Made by a program: the position numbers and the translations under genes
Part shown: positions 1-11,289 of the stretch, piece after piece
Layout of the letters: each line of letters begins with the position of its first letter
Numbering within the stretch: the stretch's first letter is position 1
DNA from: Rhodamnia argentea
Lineage: Eukaryota > Streptophyta > Magnoliopsida > Myrtales > Myrtaceae
Length of the DNA stretch: 64,000 nt
Assembly (NCBI RefSeq): GCF_020921035.1
Contig: NC_063154.1
Location: forward strand, 6,386,001-6,450,000
Direction: 5' to 3'
Notes under the pieces: model-generated
Told to the model about the DNA's origin: nothing
The model's database searches: none
What the model saw: only the letters and a program-made list of their open reading frames with translations

Positions 1-1393
1 GCAGCATTCAACCTCAATATAATGCAAGAGCAATGTTAGGACACCGTAAAAAAATCTTGACAAACTTCATCGCGATACTGGACATACAGAAAAGCTTTTT
101 TTGGCCGATATCATTTGTTGCTGTCCATGCAAGAAGCAGTTTAGCAAAGCTTGGTTGATTATATTGCTCGAGGGTGGGTCGTTAGATTTTGTCAGACAGT
201 TATACCCGGAAAACATAGACCTAACAACGTTGTGCGCGCGAGAGAGACAGGAGATGGTTGGTTAGTAACAAACCTGATGACCCACCGAAGGTGTCTCCCT
301 GCCTTACATCATTGTCTGCCTGATTGCAACCTGCAGTAGCTCCCTTCGTTTTTACTTTCAGTTTTCGCGCGTTGGATTGATCGGATCCTACCCAGTTTTA
401 CGGATGCAATCGGGGTTAAACAATCGAAGCAACAAAAGGAGGAGAAATTCAAGGGACATCGATTTGTTTCATCTGATTACAATTGTTTTCTCGGCGCTTT
501 TTGTCTTACATTTACAATTATCTGCACATCTGGCCTTCCCGATAGAAGAAGCCGTCGCTGATAGAGGTTCCGGCGGTGCAATCATCACAAGAAACGGTCA
601 TTATTACTTATACAACCATCCCTTTTCCTTTTGCGTTTTTTTTCATCTGGATGGTTGATTAGGTCGGCTGACGTGAAGCCATTGATTCTAGGAGCCGATC
701 GCTCCCAGGGAGTTATGTTTTCTTGCTCGCAAGACGCTTTAGGATTGGCATCAGGACACTGCTTGATTTCAAGGTTTGAAGTTTCCCGTGTTACCTGTAC
801 TGCTCTCCTGTATATTTGCATTCGTTCTCGGTTCTATGGCAGGTAATATAAGCATATGTCGGCAGGACCAAATTAATGAAGATGTGCACTCATTAAATGA
901 GCATCTATGTATCAGGATGTAGTAAAACGTGAAAACTGGAGGATGCTTTCGCAATCCGGCTTTAGCTGAATTGGTGTTTCTTGTTCTTTACGCGCTAGTG
1001 ATTGACCTTATCATTAATAGGAGTTTAGAACTTTTAAGCTAAGGGAAACGAATGCTTTATTCTTCTTCGCCGACGTCGCTTCTGAGATTCTGATGATTAC
1101 TTCCTTCACTCATGTCCACATGAAAGATGCATAACTAGTCTACATAACGCACTTGACTCATCTTATTCCTTTCTCCTTGAAATGCATTCAGTATTCTACA
1201 CCGATCAGCATTTGATGCGCTTTCGTAATTGTCTAATCATCTCCTATTCGTCTCACAATTGCAGAAAATTCACAGCGTATATCTTTGCAATTCCTGGATT
1301 ATTGAACATGGCAGTGAAGATAATACAGATTGTTATTCCTCATCTTCTTTTTACTAGGTTACTTAGGAATTAAAAGTTGAAAGTCCTCCAGCA
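1..1393. other. Upstream region and possible 5' leader of the Cys-rich protein gene
   Basis: No conserved gene is recognised here. The stretch probably holds the promoter and 5' leader of the plus-strand gene that starts at 1394. A possible leader intron could run from a GT near 842 (after ctatggcag) to the AG at 1390-1391, just before the start codon. An open frame with an ATG at 404 runs to 658 (84 residues). It begins with a Lys/Arg-rich stretch followed by a hydrophobic segment, and could be an upstream ORF or chance. I cannot assign the transcription start. Confidence 0.35.
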
Positions 1394-3477
1394 ATGGACA
1401 AGGGATTCAAGGGTGAAAGTGCTGAGCCTCTGAGGATGCATTCAGAGAATCTTGATGGGAGTCAAAGCGGCGAGCAGTCGACGTCTGCATTAGATAGGGA
1501 TAAAACCGGTAGGATTGGTAGTGGCAAAAACAGTCCGAAGAGTAACAATAGGAGCAGAAGTAGTAGCAGTAATCGGTCGACAGGAAATTTTGATGCCTCG
1601 AGTCCTGGACGTGATCTGTCGGCACTGTCCAAGAGAAAATCAGGGTCTATCACTTCCCTGTCTTCATCTTCATCATCATTAGTCGATCGCTTCCAAGTAG
1701 AGGCAGGTGAATTAATTAAGCCCAAAACAGATGGTATTGCTCCTTCTCCGGGACATGATGAGTATTGTCCATCGAGGTTGCGGAAAGAAAAGGAAGCGGT
1801 TAAGGTATCTTCAAAAGCAGAACGTGACTCGGAGTCCTCCTCAGGTGCCGCATCGACGTCGCCCATGTCCGACATCACGCACGAGTCACTACATCATAGT
1901 ATGTCGCCGACACAGTCTCCTGCAATCCAGGTGATGGACCGATCAGGCGGGTACAACCCTTATAGGATTCCGTCTACCGTATTCGAAAGGAGCAAACCTT
2001 CAACTCCTGTTGAATGGAGCATTGCTTCCAATGAGTCGCTCTTTAGCATACACATAGGGAACAACAGCTTCTCAAGAGACCATGTAACTACGCCCACCAC
2101 CGATTTGCTGAAGTTCGACGAGCCCATTAGCATCAGCCCGCCACCTCTGCAAGAGGTGGCATCGCTTGACCAAATCGTCAACATGGACAAGACCCCCGCA
2201 GCAAATACCAAGAGCGTGGAATTTACAGAGGCCGTACAGAAGGAAAATGAGAACAACGCACACGAGGAAACGGCAAATTCTCCCATGGCGACCTGGGGTT
2301 CCTCTTGCCTTTCCAATGAAAGCAGAATGAGCGCCCCATCTTTCTCTTTCCCCATGTAAGTCGATACTAACTTTGAGCAGATGAATATATAGTTGATGTC
2401 ATTATTTGCTCAAGTACTTTTATGAACAAACAAAACTGAACATGTCTTGTATATGGATTCCCCAAGAACTCGAAATGCGTTGATCTTTGAAGGACTCCTT
2501 ATAAGCAAGCACCTCTAAGTTCTACTTTATTCATAAAAGGTAAACGATTCTGTTTGCTTGTGAATAAAGAAACTGGCAACAAAGCTTATTCCATGTGATC
2601 ATTTTATGTATGGTTGCATCCGTGAGAACTTGGCTGCCTGTTCTGTTTACCGATGATGCATAACCTGCTCTTTCAAGCATCTCTCAATCGGCATTTCAAT
2701 TCAGAAAACTAGTTGACGATGGTTAAGAATGTGTACCCTTCATGTGGTTTGGCTGCAGAAAGAAGAAGAGTTCATGTCCGAAACCTAGGTGGATGAGGAA
2801 AATGTGTGTGTGTCGGAGAAAGAAGTGTGTGTGGCCGTCGTGCTACTGTTCGAACTGTAGTCTGGCATCCTGCTGCCGTAAGTGGACATGCTGCTTCTAT
2901 AAATGGCCGAGCTGCTTCTGTAAATGGCCGAGTTGCCACTGTTGTAAGTGGCCGAGCTGCTCCTGTAAATGGCCGAGTTGCCACTGTTGTAAGTGGCCGA
3001 GTTGCCACTGTAATTGTCCGAGCTGTCATTGTCCTAAGTGTAGCTGTGCGTTCTGCTACCATTGGAACTGTAGCCGAAAACGGTTTTGTTGTTGTTCATC
3101 TACCATGTATGATCCTCTCTCCTCTTACCTTTTTGTTAGTCATTTCACCTTGACAGGCAATTTTATAGGTTTAGTGAAGCAAATTTCTCATTCGTCTGCT
3201 TCGCCGAATTAGATGAAACCACATGTTTTTCTCCGTGGATTCTAACGTCTGCGTTAACTTGTGCAGATTGTCGGACACGGAGAAACCGGATGCTCGGGGA
3301 CTGTATCAGCAGCCTTCTGCTACAGAGACGACTCCCAGCTCGACCGCCAGTGATCGCGCTTGTTGCTCTTGCTATTCTTGCCATTCTTGCCGCCCTTGCA
3401 GCTCTTGCCATTCTTGCCGCCCTTGCTGTTCTTGTAACTCTTGCGATTGTTGCTGTCATCTTCGACTCTGTTGCTAA
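1394..3477 (+). CDS. Ser-rich protein with a Cys-rich KWPSC-repeat tail, function unknown
   Basis: Three exons are inferred: 1394-2355, 2759-3106 and 3267-3477. Phases match at both junctions and give 506 residues. Residues 1-320 are Ser-rich and probably disordered. They contain a more conserved-looking core near 186-230 (GYNPYRIPSTVFERSKP, then SIASNESLFSIHIGNNSFSRD) that I associate with an uncharacterised plant family. Exon 2 changes abruptly to Cys/Trp/Lys-rich sequence with several KWPSC units. Exon 3 ends in a run of CCSC/CHSC-type motifs. The tail could bind metal, be S-acylated, or be disulfide-bonded; I cannot say which. It resembles the Cys-rich tails of atypical plant G-gamma subunits, but no G-gamma-like domain is visible. 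The start is the first ATG of exon 1, right after an AG that may be a splice acceptor. If exon 2 were not spliced, the protein would instead end at 3212. Confidence 0.65.
2878..3031 (+). repeat. Coding minisatellite encoding KWPSC-type units
   Basis: Exon 2 of the Cys-rich gene holds six or so imperfect copies of a short unit of about 24-27 bases built on taaatggccgag and taagtggccgag. Each encodes KWPSC plus a Cys-rich spacer. Copy number in such coding repeats often varies between alleles. Confidence 0.8.
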
Positions 3478-4033
3478 ATTTTTTGCGTTCTTAAGAGTCT
3501 TTTGTTGTTCTTAACCAGTTTTTAATCACCTTACATGGACTGGCCCGTATTACACACACACACACAAAAAAAAGTAAACTCTTAAATTTTCCCATTTTAC
3601 CGATAAATTGGAACCATTTACCGACATGTTCAATTTTTAGTAATCCTTATGGGCGAAGTCTAATGGAAGATATTTTTTTGATGTAAATTTCGGTATGGCG
3701 AGACGAAAACAAGAATTAAGTGTTTGATATTTCACAAGACAAAGTTTAGAACATGTTATACCATTTTACCTTTCCTTCTGTCTCTCCAACATTTCATTCT
3801 TACTCGACCACCGTTTGTTTTTGTTTTTTTTTTCTTTCTTGTATAGGCATTTTACCTTGAAACGAGTATTGATAGTAGGTATCAGAAAACAGAACAAAGT
3901 AATAAATAGAAATGAGATAGCCCAAAAATTATTCAAATATACGATAGTGCCATCAAAAGTACGTCAAAATTACCACCTACCAATCCTAACAAAAAAGAGC
4001 ACGACCTGGTTTTGGGCGAACAAAATGGAATAT
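3478..4033. other. Convergent intergenic region with a short (AC)n tract
   Basis: This separates the 3' ends of the Cys-rich gene (+) and the GDPD gene (-), so it should hold both 3' UTRs. It contains a CA/AC microsatellite at about 3551-3566 and T-rich tracts near 3820-3838. No coding sequence is recognised. Confidence 0.5.
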
Positions 4034-5934
4034 TTATGATCTATCCCTGGACGAAACCATAGACGCAATCTTTTGCAACAGCTGCTTCTCCGAGGAGGAT
4101 GTCCATTCTTGATATCTGTGCAGGCTGCCCGTGAAATCTGTGAAGAGCCCATCCACTCCCCTCCTGTTTATCCAGTAATCATACTCGACGTACGGATCCT
4201 GATGGAAGTTGAAGTGCAGGAACGAATTCTCGTTGCGGTACGTGTAAGGGTGCACCTGCAGTGAAAAACCAGAATTCCCATTCAATCATGTACAGTACAT
4301 GCATAACCAAGGTTAGTGTCATTCAATATGTTCTAGCGGCCAAAAACTCACCTGCATGCCAAGGGCATGTGCTTTCGCTATGAGATCCGTCGATTTCTCC
4401 AGGTAATTATCCTCCGGAGGAACAACAGTGTCCTTCCATGGTCCTATTGCCATCACATAATCTTTGATGTAGTTAAAATAGCTATCCGAGGTGATTTCGT
4501 TGTATGTCTGCAAAATACAAATTCTTTGTTGTGTGAATTTTGGATAGAATTTGGCTTAAAAAAAAAAGATCAAAAGGATTTTGAAATCAAACCTGATTAG
4601 TGTCCTCTGTTCGTATGGTCACATCATCAATCAAGAAAACTTTCGGCAGGTCCGTTTGATTGGAGATATACACAAGTGAACTAGGCGCAAAGCTCTGGAT
4701 GAAGCAAGGTTGCTTGAGCCAGTCTTTCGACAGATATTGGCCCTTGTATCCAAATTTCTGTAGAGTCTCCACAAATCTATCTTCGAGCTTCTTTCCGTCA
4801 GACCACTTGACCTGTTTTAACAAATAACAAATATGAGTTTCCAGTTTTGCTTGCAAATAAAATACCAATAAAATATTGTAACTCAAAAAAAAAGAAATAG
4901 AAATAACGTACGTGTTTGTTAACAAAAACTGGATTCTTTATCTCTGGATATATTCCGACAGTTCTTTTCGCATCGAGCGCAATTGAGATGAACTCTTCAA
5001 ATGTAATCGGCGGGAACTTTCCTGAAAGTCATAAATAAACAGCTTTTGACAACAGATAAGATAGGGCTAGAAACAGGAATTCCTTGATTGCCATTTACAA
5101 AGTCATGAGACTCGACCGAAAACATGAGAACAAACCATTGTATTGCTGATCACGGAAATCAAATCGTTGCTTTGCTCTCAATGTTTTTAATTCTTTCAGG
5201 GTGAAGTCAACTGCACAGTAAATATAGTAAATATGAAATAGCTATAAAAATAAAATATATGAACTCGATAAAAGCAAAATAGATAGAGCCAAATTTGGCC
5301 GTACCAACGAACCATCCGGTGGTATTGACCCATTGAACTTCATATGTGGTTTTTCGATCGGCAAACTCTTTACGATCTGCAACATCGGTCGTAGCATCCA
5401 ACGTCACGTCGTGCATACAGACCAAAACTCCATCCTTGGTGGCCTGGATATCTGATTCTATAAAATCTGCTCCCTCTGCGATAGCTCTCTGTCATGTAGA
5501 GAGTACTTAATTTTAATGGGAAATAAAAAAACCACCATTTTCCTAATAATTCCTAATAATTCAGTTGGAAACAATTGCCATAGGAAACCAAAAGGCAAAA
5601 GGACGAAAGCTGCTAATCCAAAAGCTGAGACTTCACCATGTATGCTGGTGCCGTTTCTTCTGGAAGCTCCCCGTTCGATCCTCGATGCGCGACGTTGTAC
5701 GCGCGAAATGTCTGCATGGGTTTTTTCTCAGCCTGAGGGACGCTGCTTGGTAGAGGATACATCAAGGCCCTTCCGGCGCTTACGCTGACAAGCGCTGCTA
5801 ACGTGATCGTAAAAACCACACAACCTACGAATGAACACACGATTCAGCAAAGAGAAAAAGTCAAAACATTGGAACCAAAAGAAATGCAAAAGAAAGTTTT
5901 TTTTTTTACTGATAAAGGCCATGTTCCTCTTCAT
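4034..5934 (-). CDS. Glycerophosphodiester phosphodiesterase (GDPD), secreted type
   Basis: The enzyme hydrolyses glycerophosphodiesters to glycerol-3-phosphate and an alcohol, and in plants helps recycle phosphate from lipids. Eight coding exons on the minus strand fit in phase: 5910-5934, 5637-5824, 5305-5488, 5136-5210, 4912-5021, 4593-4811, 4352-4507 and 4034-4255, giving 392 residues, normal for plant GDPD5/6-type enzymes. The start was placed on a 25-nt first exon (MKRNMAFI), because the long frame upstream of 5824 has no ATG. Joining the two exons yields a clear signal peptide (CVVFTITLAALVSVSAG). The GDPD signature is present: AHRGSNGELPEE with His55, then Glu82 and Asp84 (FIESDIQ), and His97-Asp98 (CMHD). 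These are the expected metal and catalytic residues. The C-terminal part (VHPYTYRNE, GVDGLFTDFTGS) also matches the family. Confidence 0.9.
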
Positions 5935-8064
5935 CTTGCGAAGTGCTCTCTGCAGCTACTTTTGGACTTCCTAGTTTTCCTTTCTCTTTCTCTTGGTGTT
6001 AGCCTTATAAAGGGTTGGAGATTTGCTTTCTGTTATTTGGTTTTGACTAAAAATCTGCGTTCGAACTTTTCAAGATTTGGTCACTCCTGAAAAAAGATCG
6101 GTAGTTTGTTACAGTCAATCCAAAGAAATCAGATTTTCAATTCTTTTCGGTTTCCTCTCTCTCCGGATAATGTGGATTTTCAGCTTCTCCCAAATCAAAC
6201 GGCTTGTGCTTTTGGTGGTTTTCAGATCAAGACGTCGTCGTCTACCGTCGTTTACCATCATTATCCATCATCTACTTCCCTCTTCACTTTTTGAAGTGGC
6301 CAGATAATACGTACCAGATTAACCATCTTCTGTTGAATCATTTGAATCGTACGATCTTATTCTGTTCTCTTCAGGAGAAAATTCAATTTCGGATGTTACC
6401 GAAATAGGGGAAGTAAGAACATAAATTAGTTATAGTCCTATTCTTTTGCATTTTCCATCTTATCCTTTTTTCATCGTCATTCCAAACGCAACTTCATAAT
6501 AACAATGACGGAACTTGAGACCTTGACCATAGGCAAATATGGACGGACATGTGCATGCAACTTATTCCAACACCAGTGATTGCGATCGTAACAAGCGTTT
6601 ATTTGCTTAATCCCCGCCTGCCAATGTTTCTTTTTCCTTTTTTTTTTTCTTGAGCAGTTTATGTGACCGGCGGCCGCCCTCGACTTTAGTAAAGGCGGGT
6701 ACACTCCGGCACGAATCCATTTCTCGAATATACATGTTAATAGAGAACTCCAGAGTATGTCTTGAATATGCTGCACCCTAGATAGTGAGAGTCCAGTAGT
6801 CAAAAGCATCACTAGCTTACACTCTGACCCGAGTTGCATGAGGATTCGACACATCCAATTTCTTTTCTGTTGATGTGACCTACAATTTGTACTTAAGGAA
6901 TCCCTCGGTTTGATTCGATTCATAATTCGGACAAAAACTTTGCAATAACCTTTTTTTCTTTCTATCCTGAATCATGTGTCTTTTTTCTAAGACCGAAAGA
7001 AAAGCGGTAAAGTGGATATTTGCTTCATAACAAAACAATTAGAATTAGGCTCAGTCAATTGGAATGTGTAGTAGATATAGTCATGATTAAATGGGCTAGA
7101 TCTACTTACTTTTTCTTTTGTTTGTTGATTTCTAATTTTTAGAATTGATTTGATTTGAATAATGAAAAATAGTAACATTTGGATATGGACCCGAGTCGGG
7201 TGCGAGTCTTGCCGAACCGATTGGTACCACAGTGAGACGCAAGAGACAAGAGTAACCCATTGGCAAAGAAGCATGTCCAACTAGATTCTAAGACTAGTAC
7301 TTGTTATAATTTTTGGTTTCTTTTCTAGGTTCTACATTTTTTTTTTCCATATTTATTAGAAATAGAGATTATCTTTTCATATCATAAATTCCCACCCTCG
7401 CAGCTAGTTCAACCAACTCTTCTACGTTCCACACAAAAAGAAGAGAGCTTTTTAAATTTACTATTATGAAAAATCAGTAGCAAGCAAGCAAGCCAATAAG
7501 TGTTGCGATTCTGATCCTAACAGTCGTTCAATCCCACACGATAAAGGCGTATAAAAAAGAGTATAAATAGAGCAAAAGAAGAGAGTTTTTTTAAATTTAC
7601 TATTACGAACACGAAATATTATTTCTAAATGGACTTGGAGATTAAACCCGAATTTCGCCTAAGTCACATACTCATATTCCGGAGTTACAGATGCTTTTGA
7701 AAGCAACATATAACTCTTCTATAGAGTTCATTAATATCCGAGCTTGGCTCGTTCATACGCGCGGCAATGCGTCACCTGACTAGGTAAAGCGATACAATTC
7801 GAACGCCCTGGGGATAAACTGAAATTAGAAACAAGTTTCAGTCACCAAGGTGGAATTTCTTTTGTGTCATTGCACGCCTGACTGATCATCCAGGGAAAGA
7901 GGGCATCGCAGACTTGTATTGATCTATTTAGATGAAGAATGGGAAAGCCAATCTAAGAATTCAAAAGATCCCAGAGAGAAAACAAGAAAATTTCTGACAA
8001 ACCTCTATCCCTTCCAGGTCTGTCCCCGCTACATCTTCCGGGGGCGACAGAGCTACTAATACTA
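5935..8064. other. Intergenic region between GDPD and AFP genes
   Basis: This should hold the GDPD promoter (left part) and the AFP 3' UTR (right end). No conserved ORF is recognised; the 148-codon minus-strand frame at 6477-6923 looks random. A direct repeat of about 34 bases (aaaagaagagag, then a T tract and taaatttactatta) occurs at 7435-7468 and 7573-7607. Confidence 0.5.
6004..6009 (-). promoter_or_regulatory. Candidate TATA box of the GDPD gene
   Basis: On the minus strand the sequence reads ctttataaggct, about 70 bases upstream of the proposed GDPD start codon at 5934. This spacing implies a leader of roughly 40 bases. It supports the short first exon but has not been tested. Confidence 0.45.
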
Positions 8065-10595
8065 TCACTGAGAAAAAACAGGGTTTGTGCTGATAAATAT
8101 GTGCCTTCGAGGGTTAGCGACATCACCTCCGCCGGCGTGCTTGACAAACTCCGCGGGTGAGAGGAAATTCCCATGGCACACACACACTATCCGGACTTCC
8201 TCTCCCTTCCCGTACTTATACAGTATGCCTTCTATTCTCTTCCCGTCTGGACTGTCGCCGCGCGTGAAAACCCAGGGCATGTCAACTGTTGCGTTCGCCA
8301 CGAAATCTTTTCCAGCATTATTCACCGAATTGGATTTCTTAGTCGGACTCTGTCTCTCTGCTCTCATTAGAGTATCGCTCAGATTCTCATCCACCATAGA
8401 CGTGAGTGTACGCACCAGTTTATTGTTTGGTTCTTGCAGGTGCTGGTTAACGACGGAGCCGTTGTCGTCCCTGCAACTGCTCGAACCTGGGGATAGAAAG
8501 GACAAAAGTTAGGATGACTCCATGAGCTTCCAAAATTGGACGAGAATTAGATATTATCACCCATTGGCTACCACACAAGATGAAGACATATAATTCATGA
8601 ATGTAGGCTCTTTGCAGCTGCAGAGGTTGCAAGCAAATGAGAGGATGATTTCTTATGTCCAGATAGTTGAAACGCCACAAACTATCCTATAACCAAAAGA
8701 TACAAATAAAAATTAGCTAATTCCATTTTTCTTGTTTTTGCTTAAACTTAATCAACTCTGTTCTAAACCAGCCATGCACCGAATAGATTTGTCCAGACAG
8801 CTTAATTTAAGCAAACGAGCAACACGAGTCAGGAACTAAGTGGGTCAATTTTACAGTCCTAGCGCTTCTCGACCAAAGATCAAAATATGAGAGACCTAAC
8901 TATTATGCAAGTGAAGTGGGACCTGCGTGATTCACAAATGGGAAGAAGATTTTGCAAAGATCATTTCATGAATAATATGCCTCCTCACCCAGAAACAAGA
9001 AAAAAAGGATTCTAAGTTCCCCCTACCAAAGTTATCTTCCTGTATTAATTTCTCCAAGTGAATTCAGCTCAATTCAGATGGATCATACTTGACGATGTTT
9101 GAACCAACTTTTACCAATTCTTTACCTACACATCACAAGAGGGACAGTACTATTAGGCTAGAAAGTCCACATCCACATAAGGCTCAGCCCAGATGAATTC
9201 TAGTTCAGCAGTGTTCCCTTCTGAAGCCACATCAACAGAAGGCAGTACTAGACATGAATATCACTCCTGCTGAGAGAGCATTCATCTCATGGTTATCAAA
9301 TGAAAATCAGTCGAAGCCAGGGCAACTCTCGCTGATCTTCAGGCATAGTTGCAGAAGACTGAAAGCATTACCGTGGAAGATAACTTCATCAAAATGACTC
9401 GTGCCCCAGGAACGGGATTAGCTAAACTAAACAACTTCGTTATTTTGAATGAGGTTTGCTCACACTTGCCATCATAAGGTACATGTATCAATTACATGCA
9501 TTGTAGCTACAACAGCCAGTAGCATGCTCACTCATTGCCTGAAACGTGCAAGAGACAATGAGAGGGAGATCTATTGGCAGTCCTAACCACAAATGTCTTG
9601 CCCATTTGACCATACTGCCCACACCGATGGTTCTCGAGCTCAATTTCCTTATCATATGAATACATATGTAATCTAAATCATTCAACATTGGTTGATAGGA
9701 GGACTTAAATAGACATTGGCAAGTGAGCACTCCAGACAGTAACCCCTGACAGATATTCTTAACTTGCAATGAAGATAACAGATCCAGCAGAAACAAAGAA
9801 GGAAAAAATCATCACATTACCTTGAATAAAAGCAGTTCTAATATCTGATTCTGACCTATCTAATGAGATCTTTCCTTGTGCCTCCACCCCTGAAACTGCC
9901 GATCCGCTGCCACCTCCACCGCCGCCGGCGGATGCCCCGCACTTCCCTTTGATCCCCACATCAACCCCGGCAAAAATTAGGGCCTGTTTGGCTGCTTCGG
10001 CCCAACCGGCCAGCCCAAAAGGCGGCACCTCACTGTTGTAACACCTCATGGCATTTTCAGGGCGTTGGAGGATTCCGTCACTTGTGTACGATTTGATTTC
10101 TCGTACATGGCACACCCCATTAGCCACCAAAAACTGATGCTTATCCCTCGAAGTCAACCCCAATTTCCCCTCGATTTCGGGCCTCTCTTCGTCACAGCCA
10201 CCTTCCCTGTCGGTCCTCAAGCTCCTCTGCCTCTCCAACCGCCTCCTCTTCGCCTCCATCCGCCGCAGCGTCTGCATTTCCTTCCTCTTCCTCCACTCCT
10301 CCTCTGTCTCCGTGGGCAATGAGGAGGTCCTCATGAGAGACGGGTACGGCACAGAAGGCAAGGTCGTGGGGTTGTCCTCTTCGCCCAAAAGGGTCATTGC
10401 CCCAGCTAACGACGACGACCGGAACAACTTGCTGGAGCTCTTGTCGACGCCGAACTTGCCTCCAAGAGACAGCCCGAGATTCAGCTCGAGCTCCTCCGTT
10501 TCTTCGTTGGGTGTCCTGTACTCTGGTCGGTGCACGCCACTACTTGAACACGTGAACTTCTGCAGCAGATCCCTTGACCTTGAGCACCTCTCCAT
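8065..10595 (-). CDS. Ninja-family protein, AFP type (ABI5-binding-protein-like)
   Basis: This is a nuclear adaptor that represses ABA and stress transcription. Family members bind ABI5-type bZIP factors through the C-terminus and recruit TOPLESS co-repressors through an EAR motif. Two exons (9821-10595 and 8065-8486) join in phase 1 and give 398 residues; the single intron is 1334 bp. The three family regions are visible. The EAR motif LELNLGLSL is at about 36-44. A basic, helical Arg/Lys-rich stretch (EEWRKRKEMQTLRRMEAK) starts near 99. The conserved C-terminal domain (MPWVFTRGDSPDGKRIEG through CHGNFLSPAEFVKHAGG) is at about 328-391. A Gly-rich linker occurs near 240. The start is the first ATG in frame (10593-10595); the open frame extends upstream only through non-ATG codons. 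AFP1-4 cannot be told apart here. Confidence 0.92.
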
Positions 10596-11042
10596 TTCTT
10601 TTCCCAGAAGAAAAAAAAATCGAAGATTCAAGTGACTCTTGTCCTTCTTTCCTGTCGAGAATTGGACAGTTTCAGCAACTATCAGCCTCGATGCGAAGGA
10701 AAAACAACTTCTCGATCTGATTCAACAGTACCCACATCGCGAAACTTCGATATAAATCTAATTCTTCCCGACTCAACCTCCAAATTGCATCTGCTCCTCT
10801 CACGACGGAAGGAGAAGGAAAATGAAAGAGGGAAGGGGGAAATCAGCGAATTTGATGAATTTTCCCTTCCTTTTCTCGTTCTGAGAAAGAAAAATTATGA
10901 TATGAAAACAGAGAGAAAGAGAGTATGTATCAGAGAGAAGACGGAAGGAGGAGGGAGGGTGGTGGCCCAACTACCGAAAATGCCCCTGCGGAGGCCCGCG
11001 AGGAGACCCCCAAGTGGATGTCGGGAAGGAGGATCGGAGCGA

Positions 11043-11289
11043 CACGTGGCCGGATCGAGGCACTGTTTCCCGAGTGGCAGTGTCTTTTTGGCGCCTCTCT
11101 CTTTCTCTCTCTATACCCAACAAGTTGCCTACGCGGAGACACGTGTCGACAATGCACCAGGCTGGGGAAACAGGCCACGCGTCGCTGTCTTCTACGGGGA
11201 TTAGTGGGGAGAGCCACGTGTCCAGATGAGCTTGGCCCCGGACGAAAAGAAGCTGCGGCTTGGTTTGTCCTCTAGCGCAGCTGACGTCA
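11043..11289 (-). promoter_or_regulatory. ABRE/G-box cluster upstream of the AFP gene
   Basis: CACGTG cores occur at 11043-11048, 11140-11145 (inside the palindrome gacacgtgtc) and 11215-11220. A TGACGTCA bZIP site lies at 11282-11289. They are about 450-690 bp upstream of the AFP start codon. G-boxes with GTGGC or GTGTC flanks are typical ABA-responsive elements, so the AFP gene may be driven by the bZIP factors its product inhibits. The sites are seen directly; the regulation is inferred. Confidence 0.6.

Noticed and set aside
1462-1878. Minus-strand 138-codon frame with a run of Leu
   Set aside because: It is the reverse complement of the Ser-rich exon (AGC/AGT repeats read as Leu codons) and has no independent support.
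1394-3477. Atypical G-gamma subunit (GS3/DEP1/AGG3 type)
   Set aside because: The Cys-rich tail is suggestive, but no G-gamma-like coiled-coil domain is visible in exon 1, and the N-terminal core matches a different uncharacterised plant family.
5613-5840. GDPD start in the long frame ending at 5840
   Set aside because: That frame opens with GTG right after an in-frame stop. A spliced 25-nt first exon with an ATG at 5934 fits in phase and gives a proper signal peptide.
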